DNA of 64,000 nt from Drosophila persimilis (taxonomy: Eukaryota > Arthropoda > Insecta > Diptera > Drosophilidae). Below, piece after piece: positions 1 through 9,447 of the stretch. The stretch is from positions 144,001 through 208,000 of the forward strand of contig NW_020825379.1 in the NCBI RefSeq assembly GCF_003286085.1. Direction: 5' to 3'. The notes beneath the pieces are model-generated. The model saw only the letters and a program-made list of their open reading frames with translations, did not search any database and was not told the origin of the DNA. Positions within the stretch are counted from its first letter, which is position 1; every line of letters begins with the position of its first letter. Position numbers and translations under genes: made by a program.

Positions 1-124
1 GAATACTGATGCTTTTGAATGAATTTATTGAGTAATTTTCACATCATTTTATACTTAGTTGGTAAATTTATGTAAAGGTATTTATATTTAAAAACGCACA
101 GATTATTTCATTTTTAAATAAATA

Positions 125-349
125 TTATATTTTTCGCTTTAATTCCATGTTATGCTTAAATAAAATATGCATATTGAAGTCAATTCTCAACCAAAACAGT
201 TCAGTTCCTGGACATAAGTAACATCGATAAAATGATGATTTTGATTTTGAATAACTAAAGTTGTGGATTTTTAAGGTGTGTTTTTTCAGTTCATTGCGGG
301 AACTAAAAGATGTTTTTAAATAACACAACTCGCAATGAAATGTCCTCAT
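125..349 (-). CDS. Small two-finger C2H2 zinc-finger protein (Polinton left region)
   Basis: A 74-residue protein made almost entirely of two zinc fingers. Finger 1 begins at the CELC pair near residue 6 and finger 2 at the CYLC pair near residue 43. Both have the spacing C-x2-C-x14-H-x4-H, so the second probably arose from the first. A role in nucleic-acid binding or transcription follows from the fold; the target is unknown. A TATA box lies about 45 bp upstream on the same strand. It is probably an accessory Polinton gene because the genes to its right are Polinton genes, but the left Polinton end is outside the window, so membership is inferred. Confidence 0.55.
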   Translation of the reverse strand: MRTFHCELCYLKTSFSSRNELKKHTLKIHNFSYSKSKSSFYRCYLCPGTELFWLRIDFNMHILFKHNMELKRKI

Positions 350-392
350 TTCGAAGTGAAAGTGAACTAACCTATCTCAGTAACTTACAGTT

Positions 393-400
393 CTTATATA
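393..400 (-). promoter_or_regulatory. TATA box for the zinc-finger gene
   Basis: Read on the minus strand this is TATATAAG, about 45 bp before the ATG at 349. That spacing gives a short leader, as expected for a compact transposon gene. Confidence 0.45.
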
Positions 401-666
401 GGAAGTGAACAGCATATGAACAAAAATTCTATGCATTTTGTTCTGTTTATATAATTTTTTCATGTTGACGGTTATATAAGACCCAAAATGTAAATATAAT
501 ATTTGAAACAATACATACAGCAGTATATCCATAATTTATCCCTTATTACTCAACCACCAATCAGACTTGAGACATCTGGCCATTACAGCTTTAAAACCAT
601 TTACTTATTATCACTCAACTACCAATCTGCTCAGATCACATTTGTATAAAATTGAATTAATGAGAG

Positions 667-674
667 TATAAAAG
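667..674 (+). promoter_or_regulatory. TATA box for the gene at 741
   Basis: TATAAAAG on the plus strand, about 70 bp before the ATG at 741. It supports transcription starting near 695-700 and so supports the one-codon first exon proposed for the next gene. Confidence 0.45.
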
Positions 675-740
675 ATCATGCAATCTTTTAAATAATTTAG
701 TATAAAATCGTTAGTAGGTTGAATAGTTTCTATTACTATA

Positions 741-1125
741 ATGGTATGAAAGAATATTTAAATCTCTATATAGAAAATGATAAGCACTTCATCAAATATA
801 TACCTAGGCCTTCCAAGAATTACTTAACGAGACAAAGCCGGCGGTTGGATACACCAAGGTTGAGGACCTATGCATAGGATTTGAGTACAAGATCAATGGA
901 TGTAAAATCAAAAAAACATCATTTGGAAATAAAGTAGTCCTTTATTTAACTGATAAGGACAACGAACCGCTTTGGATATTTTTACCTAAAAGTTATGTGA
1001 CCAAATTTTCCACAAAAACACCCTTTAAGATGTTGAAGGAGCATGGAATCTCACATCTTATATATAAAGGAAAAGAGATGAATAGATATAGCACTGCCCA
1101 TTTCCAATTTATATGTAAAGAGTAA
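741..1125 (+). CDS. Polinton-associated small protein, probably spliced
   Basis: The open frame 808-1125 (106 codons with stop) has no usable internal start. It opens directly after CTAG, a plausible 3' splice site. An ATG at 741-743 is followed at once by GTATGA, a good 5' splice site, giving a 64-nt intron (744-807), a typical Drosophila size. The splice restores frame and gives a ~106-residue protein. Its middle has a pattern of Gly plus hydrophobic strand followed by 'FLPKSYVTKF'. I associate this loosely with small proteins of other arthropod Polintons but cannot assign a function. AATAAA overlaps the stop at 1125-1130. Splicing is inferred; a degenerate unspliced gene is the alternative. 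Confidence 0.5.
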
Positions 1126-1280
1126 ATAAAGAGTTCCCATTATATATATGTAAGAGAAGAAGAGACAACTATACATGTAAAGACAAAAATAAAGAAAAAG
1201 GTTAAGAATATACACACATATGTAAAAAAGAGATGGCTAGATATAGTACTTATCATTTCCAATACATGGGTAAAGAAAAA
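1066..1280 (+). repeat. Partial duplication of the preceding gene's 3' end
   Basis: The last ~55 bp of the preceding gene (1066-1122) reappear in diverged form at about 1224-1277 ('GAGATGGCTAGATATAG' against 'GAGATGAATAGATATAG'). The second copy has lost its frame. It lies between the gene at 741 and the gene at 1369 and may be a relic of an old tandem gene duplication. Confidence 0.5.
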
Positions 1281-1368
1281 TATAAGGGAAACATAGCAAA
1301 GACGTGGATATAAAGAGTCCTGCTCTTTGAAACATTATCAGTAATAGATTCAAGAAGTCAGCTGCAAG

Positions 1369-1668
1369 ATGCATGCCAAACAAATAAAACTTTTTTTAAT
1401 GCAATTCGAGGAGATGATCTTCGAGGAGCACGTACAAATTCTTGAAAATTTGATGAGCATTTTGGAAGATCTGGAGGAAAAGGAGCTTCAGTACTCCAAG
1501 TTTGGCTTTCATTATAAGCTATGCCCCTGGAGTGATGACGATGCAACGGACGGACCTGACACATGCCTGTGTCATACCCTACCAAATAAGAAAGCAGAAG
1601 TTATAGACCTAATGTTAAAGTACTATAACTTAAATAAAAGAATGTATCCCAGCTCAAAAATTCAATAA
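1369..1668 (+). CDS. Uncharacterised 99-residue protein
   Basis: I do not recognise this protein. The first ~45 residues are rich in Glu, Leu and Met with helical or coiled-coil character (a run around 'ILEDLEEKEL'). The middle is acidic and carries a Cys-x-Cys pair near residue 66. The C-terminus is basic. AATAAA lies at its end ('TTCAATAAAC', about 1663-1672). It is codirectional with the gene at 741 and convergent with the protease gene, so it belongs to the leftward end of the Polinton gene block. It may be a small early-type or regulatory protein, but nothing in the sequence proves that. Confidence 0.45.
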   Translation: MHAKQIKLFLMQFEEMIFEEHVQILENLMSILEDLEEKELQYSKFGFHYKLCPWSDDDATDGPDTCLCHTLPNKKAEVIDLMLKYYNLNKRMYPSSKIQ

Positions 1669-1701
1669 ACATCTTAAATGTCTCTGAAATAATATTGTGT
1701 T

Positions 1702-2160
1702 TTATTTTAAACGAATTTTCTTAAACATTTTTATTATTAACTTATCATTATAGTTAAAATCATTTTTCTTAAATTGTTTTAAAAAACAATTTAATGTTTT
1801 TTTGCTGCTTTTAAATATTCCATATAGGATACAGTAATGACCGCATGTATTTGAAAAATAACCTTGCAGTGGTTGTTTATTAAATGTAAACTTTATGGAA
1901 TTTTTCCTTAATATTTTTAAAAATTCTTTATTTTGAGGATATTGACCATATGAATCAAAAAATTCGGCTGAATATTTGTTTTCAAAGTAAAAAGCAACCC
2001 AATGAGTTCCTGAATAGCTTGAAGAATCTGTGTTTGCTATTATTAAAGCAGGATATTTCGAAATTACTTGAGGCAGCTGATCAGAGGGATAAACTCCTTT
2101 AAAAATTCTTTTTGTTTTTGAATGCTTGGAAAGCAACTTATCGATTTGTAATGTATTCAT
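1702..2160 (-). CDS. PRO: Polinton adenovirus-type cysteine protease (PRO)
   Basis: A 152-residue protein of the adenain/Ulp1-like cysteine protease clan, which in Polintons is thought to mature capsid proteins. His is at about residue 53 (GTHWVAF), the acidic residue at 69 (FFDSYG) and the nucleophile Cys at 106 (NTCGHYC), the order expected for the family. I use the ATG at 2160 because it lies immediately before the stop of the upstream capsid frame at 2162; the further-upstream in-frame ATG at 2202 would overlap that gene. It is the last gene of a leftward capsid block. No break is visible, so it could encode an intact enzyme. Confidence 0.85.
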   Translation of the reverse strand: MNTLQIDKLLSKHSKTKRIFKGVYPSDQLPQVISKYPALIIANTDSSSYSGTHWVAFYFENKYSAEFFDSYGQYPQNKEFLKILRKNSIKFTFNKQPLQGYFSNTCGHYCILYGIFKSSKKTLNCFLKQFKKNDFNYNDKLIIKMFKKIRLK

Positions 2161-2161
2161 T

Positions 2162-3160
2162 TTACAATAGTACACGAATATTTCTATGTTTATCAATATC
2201 AATCATTGAGTCATATTCACAGTATACCAGACAAGTAACTGCTTCTGTAAGAGGCTCCGAAAATCGTCCTTCAATTCGGATGGCTCCTTGTGATATTAAA
2301 TTTGAGCATACAGTTGAATTGTGATGGTCTGCTGTTAGGTCAAATGCTAATATAAAACTATTTTTATCAAACATTTCCTTTGTAATTTGTAAGCCTCGAT
2401 CATAATGTTTTATTCCACTTGATCTGAATAGCATATTATATCCTCTAGAGCTTTGAGCATTTTCAGAGTTCGAGAAATCAAACTCAAGTGCCTGCGATGG
2501 TACTTGTACTCCATTAACCAATAGATTAAAGCGTTGAATTTTAAAATGTTCAAAATGGAAGGGGTTTAATGCCCGATTTCCAGAATATGATTTGTTTTTT
2601 ACCATGCAAAAAACCAAAAAATTGGGAAGCTGTCCAATAACTGCATTGTCAATTGATAATGTATTATTTCCTGGATATATTGTAAATGATTTTACTTGAA
2701 CTTTGCTGTATGGATAAATGGCATTTTTAGTTTGTAAAACATGATGATGAGCCAATAAAATGCTCGGATTAATAGTTATGTGGTTCATGAATAGTTGGGC
2801 CTCCAATATTTTAAGATTTGATTCAGTTTCAGATTCCATTAAATAAAATGCTGTTTTTTCAAATCTACATTATTTATAAGCAGTTTTGGTTGATTAAATA
2901 TATCTCCATGAACTTTTCCGAATAGTTCAACCTTATTACTGTTTTGAAAAATATTTTTGAGCATAATGGATCCATCGGTGTTAACGTATCTACCAGATAA
3001 TAATTTACCATAATTAGGATAATAACCTTGAGTGGCTAAGTGACTTTCACTGGCATCACTGCCATAGTTTAAAATCGTTTGCAAATACGATCTATAATGA
3101 TAGTTATTATCACTCTGAGAAACCAAAATATTATTTAAATATACGGACGAACTTCTAAAC
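2162..3160 (-). pseudogene. Polinton major capsid protein, C-terminal part (frameshifted)
   Basis: The C-terminal three-quarters of the Polinton major capsid protein, a double-jelly-roll family that genome pipelines often label 'F54H12.2-like'. Two frames cover it. One enters from 3160 and stops at 2839-2841. The other starts at 2839 and runs 225 residues to 2162. Recognisable family stretches include 'NYGSDASESHL' in the first frame and 'FNLLVNGVQVPS' and 'YDSMIDIDKHRN' in the second. The frames separate near a run of six T (2854-2859; A on the coding strand). A single-base slip there would join them, so this is a homopolymer deletion, an assembly error or a slippage site. The N-terminal part lies at 8078-8357, beyond the copia insertion. 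Confidence 0.75.
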
Positions 3161-3364
3161 TGTTAAAGTTATTTTATTTGTAAGACAGCAGAATATCAGT
3201 ATACAGAATTATATGTGCTTCCGAGTAACATACGCAAGAGAGAGACACCGAAAAGGGAACATCGATATACAGAATATCGATATGAGAACATCGATATGCA
3301 GCAGGGCACATGCGCAGTGTTGTTACAGATCAATATCTAATTATCGTGGCGGTCACTTTGAACA
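3161..3364 (-). repeat. Copia 1 3' LTR
   Basis: 204 bp from TGTTAAAG to TTTGAACA. It contains three near-identical ATCGATAT motifs, one extended to a perfect TATCGATA at 3275-3282, the core bound by Drosophila DREF, with overlapping CGATA of the BEAF-32 type. Confidence 0.92.
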
Positions 3365-3373
3365 CTCCTCCTC
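3365..3373 (-). promoter_or_regulatory. Copia 1 polypurine tract
   Basis: GAGGAGGAG on the coding strand, directly beside the 3' LTR, where second-strand synthesis is primed. The same tract lies beside the left LTRs of copia 2 and copia 3. Confidence 0.75.
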
Positions 3374-3436
3374 AACACAACGCATGTTTACAAACTTTAA
3401 ATATACTTAACTAATATTCAATAACATGTCAAGCAC

Positions 3437-6400
3437 TTATAAACGATCTTTTAAACCAAATGCGAATACAAATTTATGGTGCTTAACCTTGGCTAAGTTC
3501 TTTGTGAGGACATCTGCTATCATCTCATCGGTTGGCAGATATGCAATGTTGACTTCACCTCTCTTGAGAACCTCTCGAATATGATGTATCTTGACGTCGA
3601 TGTGCTTTGTACGTGCATGAAACATGGGGTTTCTAGCAAGCTGCTGTGCTCCAATGTTGTCGCCGTACATCTGAATAGCTGACTCCTTGGATATCAGCTT
3701 TAAGTCAATCAGTAGGCTGCGAAAGTATATCGCCTCTTTTGCTGCAGATGATAAGGCTATGTACTCTGCCTCCGTGGAACTGAGGGCAACCGTCGATTGC
3801 TTTCTTGACTCCCAAGAAACCGCTCCTCCTGCCAACATGCATACATAGCCAGTGAATGACTTTCGGTTCGTCATATCACTTGCCCAATCTGCATCAACAA
3901 AACACTCAATTGCCTTTCCTTGCTTTGTGTAGCATATCTCCCAGTCGATAGTTTTTGCCAAATATCGAAGGATGTGCTTGGCTGCCGCTTCATGCTCGGA
4001 ATGAGGATCCTTGTTACGTTGTGCTAATTTGTTCACCGAATGCGCAATGTCTGGACGAGTCATAACAGCAAGATAAGATAACTCTCCAATTAGCTTTTGG
4101 AACGATGTGATGTCGACCCTGCGGCAATCCTCTTTGTTGCATGCCACCTGGTAACCAGCTTCAAGAGGCGTGGACGTCTGTCGACAATCTTTCAAATTGT
4201 ACTGTTCGAGCAACTCTCTAATATATTTCCGTTGGCTGATTGAAATCGCACCCGTACTGCCTTCACGTTTCACCTCAATACCTAAAAAGTATTGCATAGG
4301 CCCGATGTCAACCACATCAAATTCTGCTGCGATCTTTATCTTGATATCAGATATATCATCTAGGTCCTTACACGCCAAAATAATGTCATCTACGTAGACA
4401 GCTATTAGACACATATTTTTACCTGGCTTACGATACAGACAGGGTTCGTTGACAGTCGGTATAAAACCAATGCGTCTCAGCGTTGCATCCAACGTAGAGT
4501 TCCACACTCTTCCTGATTGTTTTAGGCCATATATACTTTTGTGAAGCCTCAAAACGTGATTTGGGTGAACTTCGCTGATGAAGCCCTCAGGTTGTCTCAT
4601 AAAAACCTCATCTTCCAATTCGCCGTTGAGATACGCCGTGACAACATCCATTTGATGTAGGTGGAGACCATGTTCGACTGCAAGTGCAATTATCAACCTG
4701 ATAGTTGCGTGGCGTACAACTGGTGCAAATGTTTCCTTGTAGTCGATCCCGTAGCGTTGGCTACAACCTTTCGCCACCAGACGTGATTTGAGCCTGTTCA
4801 CGCTTCCATCCGGATTGGACTTAACTGCGTAAACCCATCTGCATCCAATGGACTTTTTCCCTTCACGAGAGATTCGTACTCGTCCTTCATTGATGCTTTC
4901 CATATCTCGCCTTCAGTAGACCGTTCAGCTTGTGCGTAGTTTTGTGGAACTTGTACGTCTGCTGCCAGTATTGCATTGAGCATATGATACTGCTTCCTTG
5001 GTCGTCCTGGTTTGCCCGTCCGTACTATGGTTGGGCGTCCTGGTCCTCTTATTGGTTCTGGAATTACAAGAATGTCATTACTAGACCTAATCTCCTCCTG
5101 ATTTTCTGGCTCATTTTCTGGATCTTTAAATTGCTCGCTATCCATTTCGGGTTCAGCGTTCTGGTTTTGTTGAACCTCAATTGATGATATGTCATTGGAA
5201 CATGATGCATCTAGTTTGCCCCCTTCAGGTTCTACAAAAATGACATCCCTACTCTCTACGAGTTTCCTGGTTTCTTTACTGACCAAACGGTATGCTTTGG
5301 CCGTATCCGAGTAGCCCACCATTATATACTCTAAACCTTTCTGTGCGAACTTTGATTTCTTTGTTTTATCTAGAGCTATCGCTACTGAGCCAAAAACTCT
5401 TAAATGCGATACCACTGGCTTTCGACCTGTCCATATTTCAAAAGGTGTCACCCCGCTCAAGCAGCTGCTTGCCACTCTATTTCGCAAATACGTGGCAGTT
5501 CGAATCGCTTCTGCCCAATAGCATTCACTCAACCCAGCATGCAGCAGCATACTTCTTGCCATTTCTACCAATGTTCTGTTGGCCCTTTCTGCAACTCCGT
5601 TTTGTTGAGGTGTATATGGCACTGTTAAGTTTCGCTTTATTCCATTTTGGTTTAGGTAATTGTCAAAAACGCTTGATATGTATTCTCGGCCATTGTCGCT
5701 TCGTAAAACCTTGACTTTTCTCCCAGTTTGGCACTCAACTTGACTCTTAAATTCTTTAAAAGCCTCGAAAACCTGATCTTTGGTTTTTAGGAAACTTACT
5801 GATACATATCTTGAACAATCATCAATAAATGTGGCGAAATATCGATTGCCTCCCATTGACTGCTTTTGCATTGGACCGCATACATCAGTATGTATTAAGT
5901 CTAGAACGCCCTTTGACCTGTTTGTGCTCGATTGAAATGGTTGCACGCAAATTTTACTTTTTGCGCATGTTGCACACACTTGTTTTGGCTTGTATATGCC
6001 CTTGAGACCTATTACCATCTCCTTGTTAACCATTTCCTTTAATGCGTCAAAATGTACATGTCCGAACCTATTGTGCCATTTGAATGCATCTGCCTCAACA
6101 TTTACAATGTTCATACACTTTTCCTTATTGTCCTGAACCATAAACAATCCATTTTCCAGATGTGCCTTTATAACTATTTTTCCGTTTTCAAAAATCATCG
6201 CTTGATTTTTCTCAAACACAACTTTTTTTCCATGTTTTAATAGTTTTGTGACCGATATAAAATTGTACTGCAAATCTGGTACCAAGATAACATTTTCCAT
6301 CGTAACGGATCTATCACCGAACTTTACTTGAACAGTTCCATGCCCTTCAGCAATAAGTGATTTACCGCCGGCTAAAAATACTTTTTGATTATCTTCCGTG

Positions 6401-7332
6401 AACGACACAAAGCGTTCCTTGTCACAACATAGATGCGCCGTTGCGCCACTGTCTATGCACCATGCATTTAACATCTGGTCATTCGGCTTAGCTAAACTTA
6501 GGATTGGTACATATTTTTCTGGTTCCACTTTGTCATATTCGGTTACGCAAAGCATTGTACCCAATCTTTCCCCGCTTTTACCGTTTGCGCCCTTGTTGTT
6601 TGCTCCTTCCTGCTTGCTTTTAGCACGGCATTCCGATTTAAAATGGCCTTCCTTTCCGCACTTAAAACACTTTTTGCCCATCTTAAAGTTTTTCTTAAAA
6701 TTGTTGTTGTCATAACTGACGTGTAGTTCCGCGCTACTTGTAATTTCCTTGCTAATGCTATCTTCCTGCCTATTCGCTTCTTCAGAAATTTTTATTTTTA
6801 GCATGCTCAAGCTCGGCAAATCATCTCGCGTCTCAATCGCAACAACAAAACTTTCATACGATTTAGGCAAACCATTTAGCAACACAACTGATAAGATCTT
6901 TTCATCAACCTTTATGTTGACCTCTGCTAAAGCCTCGTGTACCACCTGGAATTTCCGCAAATATTCCTGTGCACTTATACCATCCGACATTTTTAACGTC
7001 AACAATTGTTTAATTAAAAACACTACCCTTGCTGGTCCGCTTGGCCTGTGAATTTTATTTAGCTTTTGCCATGCCTGTGACGACGATACACAATTTTTAA
7101 TATTGTTTAGTTGGGTCGATTTAACACAAAGTAAAATTGACGCCAACGCCTTTTGATCCTTTAGTTCAAAAGCTGCACGTTGCTCACTTGTTGCACTTTC
7201 ACTAAGCTCAATTTTACCACTGACGATTGGCCACAAATCATTTTGTATGAGAACACTTCTCATCAAAACTTCCCATGTGCTATAATTGTTTTCGTCCAGT
7301 TTCTCAATATTGAAATTCATATTTCCACTCAT
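3437..7332 (-). pseudogene. Copia 1 gag-pol polyprotein (one 34-bp deletion)
   Basis: A single gag-pol frame in copia order, starting at the ATG at 7332. It shows a Gag zinc knuckle (CFKCGKEGHFKSEC), an aspartic protease (CIDSGATAH), an integrase zinc domain and core (DNGREY then AERANRT), reverse transcriptase with YVDDIILA, and RNase H with 'ALSSTEAEYIAL'. It is broken at 4860/4861, where 34 bp present in copia 2 and copia 3 are missing. The frame therefore shifts between integrase and reverse transcriptase, and this copy cannot make a full polyprotein. The rest is intact, consistent with the young LTRs. Confidence 0.9.
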
Positions 7333-7859
7333 TTTTTATACTTATTGTCCCACAGTGCAAAATTTGTAACTGTCGATCGTCTCATGCACAAAGCAACTAC
7401 GACGACAATACTGTTGTCCGTGTCTTTCTTTTGTTTTTTTCGTTTTCTTTTAAGTATCCCCCCGAGTTGCTATTTACACACACACACTCGCGATTTTCTA
7501 TGCCTTGGTATACACACTTTTGGGTATACACACTCGCCGTTTTGTGCGGCTTGGCATACGCACTTTTTGGTATACACACTTGAATCTCCGTTCGCTTTTG
7601 TGTTTCTTGATCCGTTGGGACTGCTTTATTTTGGACTTTAAACCACGGCAACGGTCCGATTCGCTGCAAAATTCTAATCAAAAAACACAATGCGAATCTC
7701 CGTTGAATTTGTTCAACTTGTTCTTTTGCCTTTCTATGTACACACATAACCCCAATGAGTCTATGCCATTTTTTTTAGCACTGCTTTTCACTAAGCACCA
7801 AACAATGTTTATTGTTTCTCACTGTTTCTGTTTTATACTGTTTCTGGGTGAATTGGTGT
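7333..7859 (-). other. Copia 1 5' leader
   Basis: About 530 bp of untranslated leader between the primer site and gag. It contains a short CA repeat and several copies of a 'GTATACACACTT'-like motif. Copia 2 carries the same leader with deletions, for example around 35,780 and 35,945. Open frames here on either strand are not conserved between copies, so I do not call genes. Confidence 0.6.
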
Positions 7860-7873
7860 CTGGGCCCATAACC
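7860..7873 (-). promoter_or_regulatory. Copia 1 primer binding site (half-tRNA iMet)
   Basis: GGTTATGGGCCCAG on the coding strand abuts the 5' LTR. It matches the anticodon region of initiator tRNA-Met rather than its 3' end, the arrangement known for Drosophila copia, which is primed by a tRNA-iMet fragment. The same site precedes the 5' LTR of copia 2 at 36,038-36,051. Confidence 0.8.
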
Positions 7874-8077
7874 TGTTAAAGTTATTTTATTTGTAAGACA
7901 GCAGAATATCAGTATACAGAATTATATGTGCTTCCGAGTAACATACGCAAGAGAGATACACCGAAAAGGGAACATCGATATACAGAATATCGATATGAGA
8001 ACATCGATATGCAGCAGGCCACATGCGCAGTGTTGTTACAGATCAATATCTAATTATCGTGGCGGTCACTTTGAACA
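7874..8077 (-). repeat. Copia 1 5' LTR
   Basis: 204 bp, variant A, with the perfect TATCGATA motif at 7988-7995. It is followed on the right by the target duplication TAAAC. Confidence 0.92.
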
Positions 8078-8357
8078 TAAACATTGAATGCAAAATATTA
8101 TTCACTACTCCAACATCGTTTCCTTCAATGTTGGTATTATCACTTTTTCTTAGTTGCACAACAAGTCTTAAGTAAACACTTGATAGGTCTCGATATGTTT
8201 CCCCATTTCCTAAGCAAACGAATTCAATTGAAGAAGCACTGTCCAACGAAGCTATGGGGTTATATGAAACTTCTTCTGTTCTCAGAATAGAGCTTTGTGT
8301 AGGATGTGGCTCAAAGAGATCCAATTCGCTTTTCATACATTCAATATGGGTGGTCAT
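8078..8357 (-). pseudogene. Polinton major capsid protein, N-terminal part
   Basis: The first 93 residues of the major capsid protein, from the ATG at 8357 to the copia 1 insertion. It shows the family's N-terminal pattern ('ELDLFEPHPTQSSI', then 'YRDLSSVYLRL' and 'VGVVNNILHS'). The remainder lies at 2162-3160, and the frame is open at both sides of the target duplication, so it was uninterrupted here before the copia insertion. The gene is preceded by the pX-like gene 28 bp upstream on the same strand. Confidence 0.78.
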
Positions 8358-8385
8358 TTTGATTTAGAAAAAATGTCTCTTATAG

Positions 8386-8823
8386 TTAATTTCTTTGTTG
8401 ATTTTTTTTTTTGGTTCTCGACTGCGTATGTTTGCTTCCTTCTTTAGATGATAAATGAGATAGTTTTTTCCTAGACCTTCTCTTTTTATTCTTTTTACCT
8501 GCCCCATTCTGGAATCGGGTTAACTTATTAATGGCTTTATTTGACAGGTTTTGCAAAGCAATTTTACTTTGTTCTTGGATAATAGTTCTTAAAGGTTTTC
8601 GACCAAACTCATTTATTACTGCCTTTCCAGTCTCAGTAGCTTGGTTTTTAATAGCGTTTATCCCCGAAAGGAATACTGGTTTTATGTAATTAAAAAGACC
8701 ACTAAAAAAGTTCCCAATTCCTCTACCTTGTTGGATAACTCTGGGTGAAACATAAAGACTTCCTATATGATTCAACCCTCCTCCACACTGATTTAAATAA
8801 TATTGTTGATAAGATTTCGTCAT
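8386..8823 (-). CDS. Polinton pX/pVI-like basic minor virion protein
   Basis: A 145-residue protein. It has a short N-terminal motif 'YYLNQCGGGL', a Gly/Phe-rich stretch 'GRGIGNFFSGLF' suggestive of an amphipathic or membrane-active helix, a helical middle, and a very basic Lys/Arg tail from about residue 108. This resembles small proteins encoded beside the capsid gene in many Polintons, compared with adenovirus pVI/pX minor proteins. It lies between penton and major capsid genes on the same strand. No break is seen. The assignment rests on context and composition. Confidence 0.6.
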   Translation of the reverse strand: MTKSYQQYYLNQCGGGLNHIGSLYVSPRVIQQGRGIGNFFSGLFNYIKPVFLSGINAIKNQATETGKAVINEFGRKPLRTIIQEQSKIALQNLSNKAINKLTRFQNGAGKKNKKRRSRKKLSHLSSKEGSKHTQSRTKKKNQQRN

Positions 8824-8869
8824 GATGGTTATTTCTACTCTGAATAAATTTCCATCTTTACAGTATTAT

Positions 8870-9420
8870 TTATAGCATTTCTTTTCGTTTTTTAAAGTGA
8901 AGGGTAACAAAAATTGGAATTGCTGAAGATTCAAATGGTACTTTATACCCTTTGGAATCGGTAATTAAGATCGAAATTTCTTTTGGAGACCATATTTCAA
9001 TGGGATAATATTCAATATTGTTGAATTGTATAAGTTGCTCTTTTCCATTATAATGTAATACTCGAAGACATCGAGGTCTTTTATTTCCAACACATCTTGG
9101 TTTGATAATGTCAGTGTAAACAAAAATCAAACCATTTTGAAACTGTTCAGACTCTATTGACTTATTTTCATATCGAAATGTTTCTCCATTTACTAAGCTA
9201 ATAACGAATTCTGTTGTTTCTTCAGATGCGATTGAGGTATTCTCAGGCCTGCTTTTTATACATTTATTTAGATATAAGTCTGTAATTCCTACTTCCCAGT
9301 CATCGTTCATGTTTTCAGGAATATTTACAATGTTTGTAAATGCACACTTAACGTTATACGATATACATTTAACGAATCATTACTAAGTAATGTCACGAAA
9401 AACTCTGTTACATTTACCAT
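8870..9420 (-). pseudogene. Polinton penton (minor capsid) protein, frameshifted near its start
   Basis: The clean open frame is 8870-9310 (146 residues). It contains family-like stretches 'DDWEVGITDLYL' near its start and 'PIFVTLHFKK' at its end, typical of the Polinton single-jelly-roll penton. Homology continues upstream of the apparent start to an ATG at 9420, but in another frame. The shift falls at the dinucleotide repeat ACAC (9344-9347), consistent with a 2-bp GT insertion on the coding strand. Either the N-terminal ~35 residues are lost or translation begins at the internal ATG at 9310. The neighbours are capsid genes on both sides. Confidence 0.65.
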
Positions 9421-9447
9421 TTTTAGTTCTACGTTCTTTGCAGTTTA

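Larger units (their letters stand above)
3161..8077 (-). mobile_element. Copia element 1 (complete, inserted in the Polinton capsid gene)
   Basis: A full-length Ty1/copia element. Its 204-bp LTRs differ at only about two positions, so the insertion is young. The flanking 5-bp target duplication is TAAAC at 3156-3160 and 8078-8082. The element reads on the minus strand: 5' LTR on the right, primer site, leader, gag-pol, purine tract, 3' LTR on the left. It carries LTR variant A, defined by the 'ATACAGAATATCG' stretch. It splits the Polinton major capsid frame, which reads open up to the target site on both sides. Confidence 0.95.

Noticed and set aside
1358-1585. Minus-strand frame over the 99-residue gene
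   Set aside because: It overlaps fully with the plus-strand gene, which has a better start and poly-A context.
7397-7879. Frames in the copia leader on both strands
   Set aside because: They are changed by indels between copia 1 and copia 2 and have no recognisable domain; this is untranslated leader.
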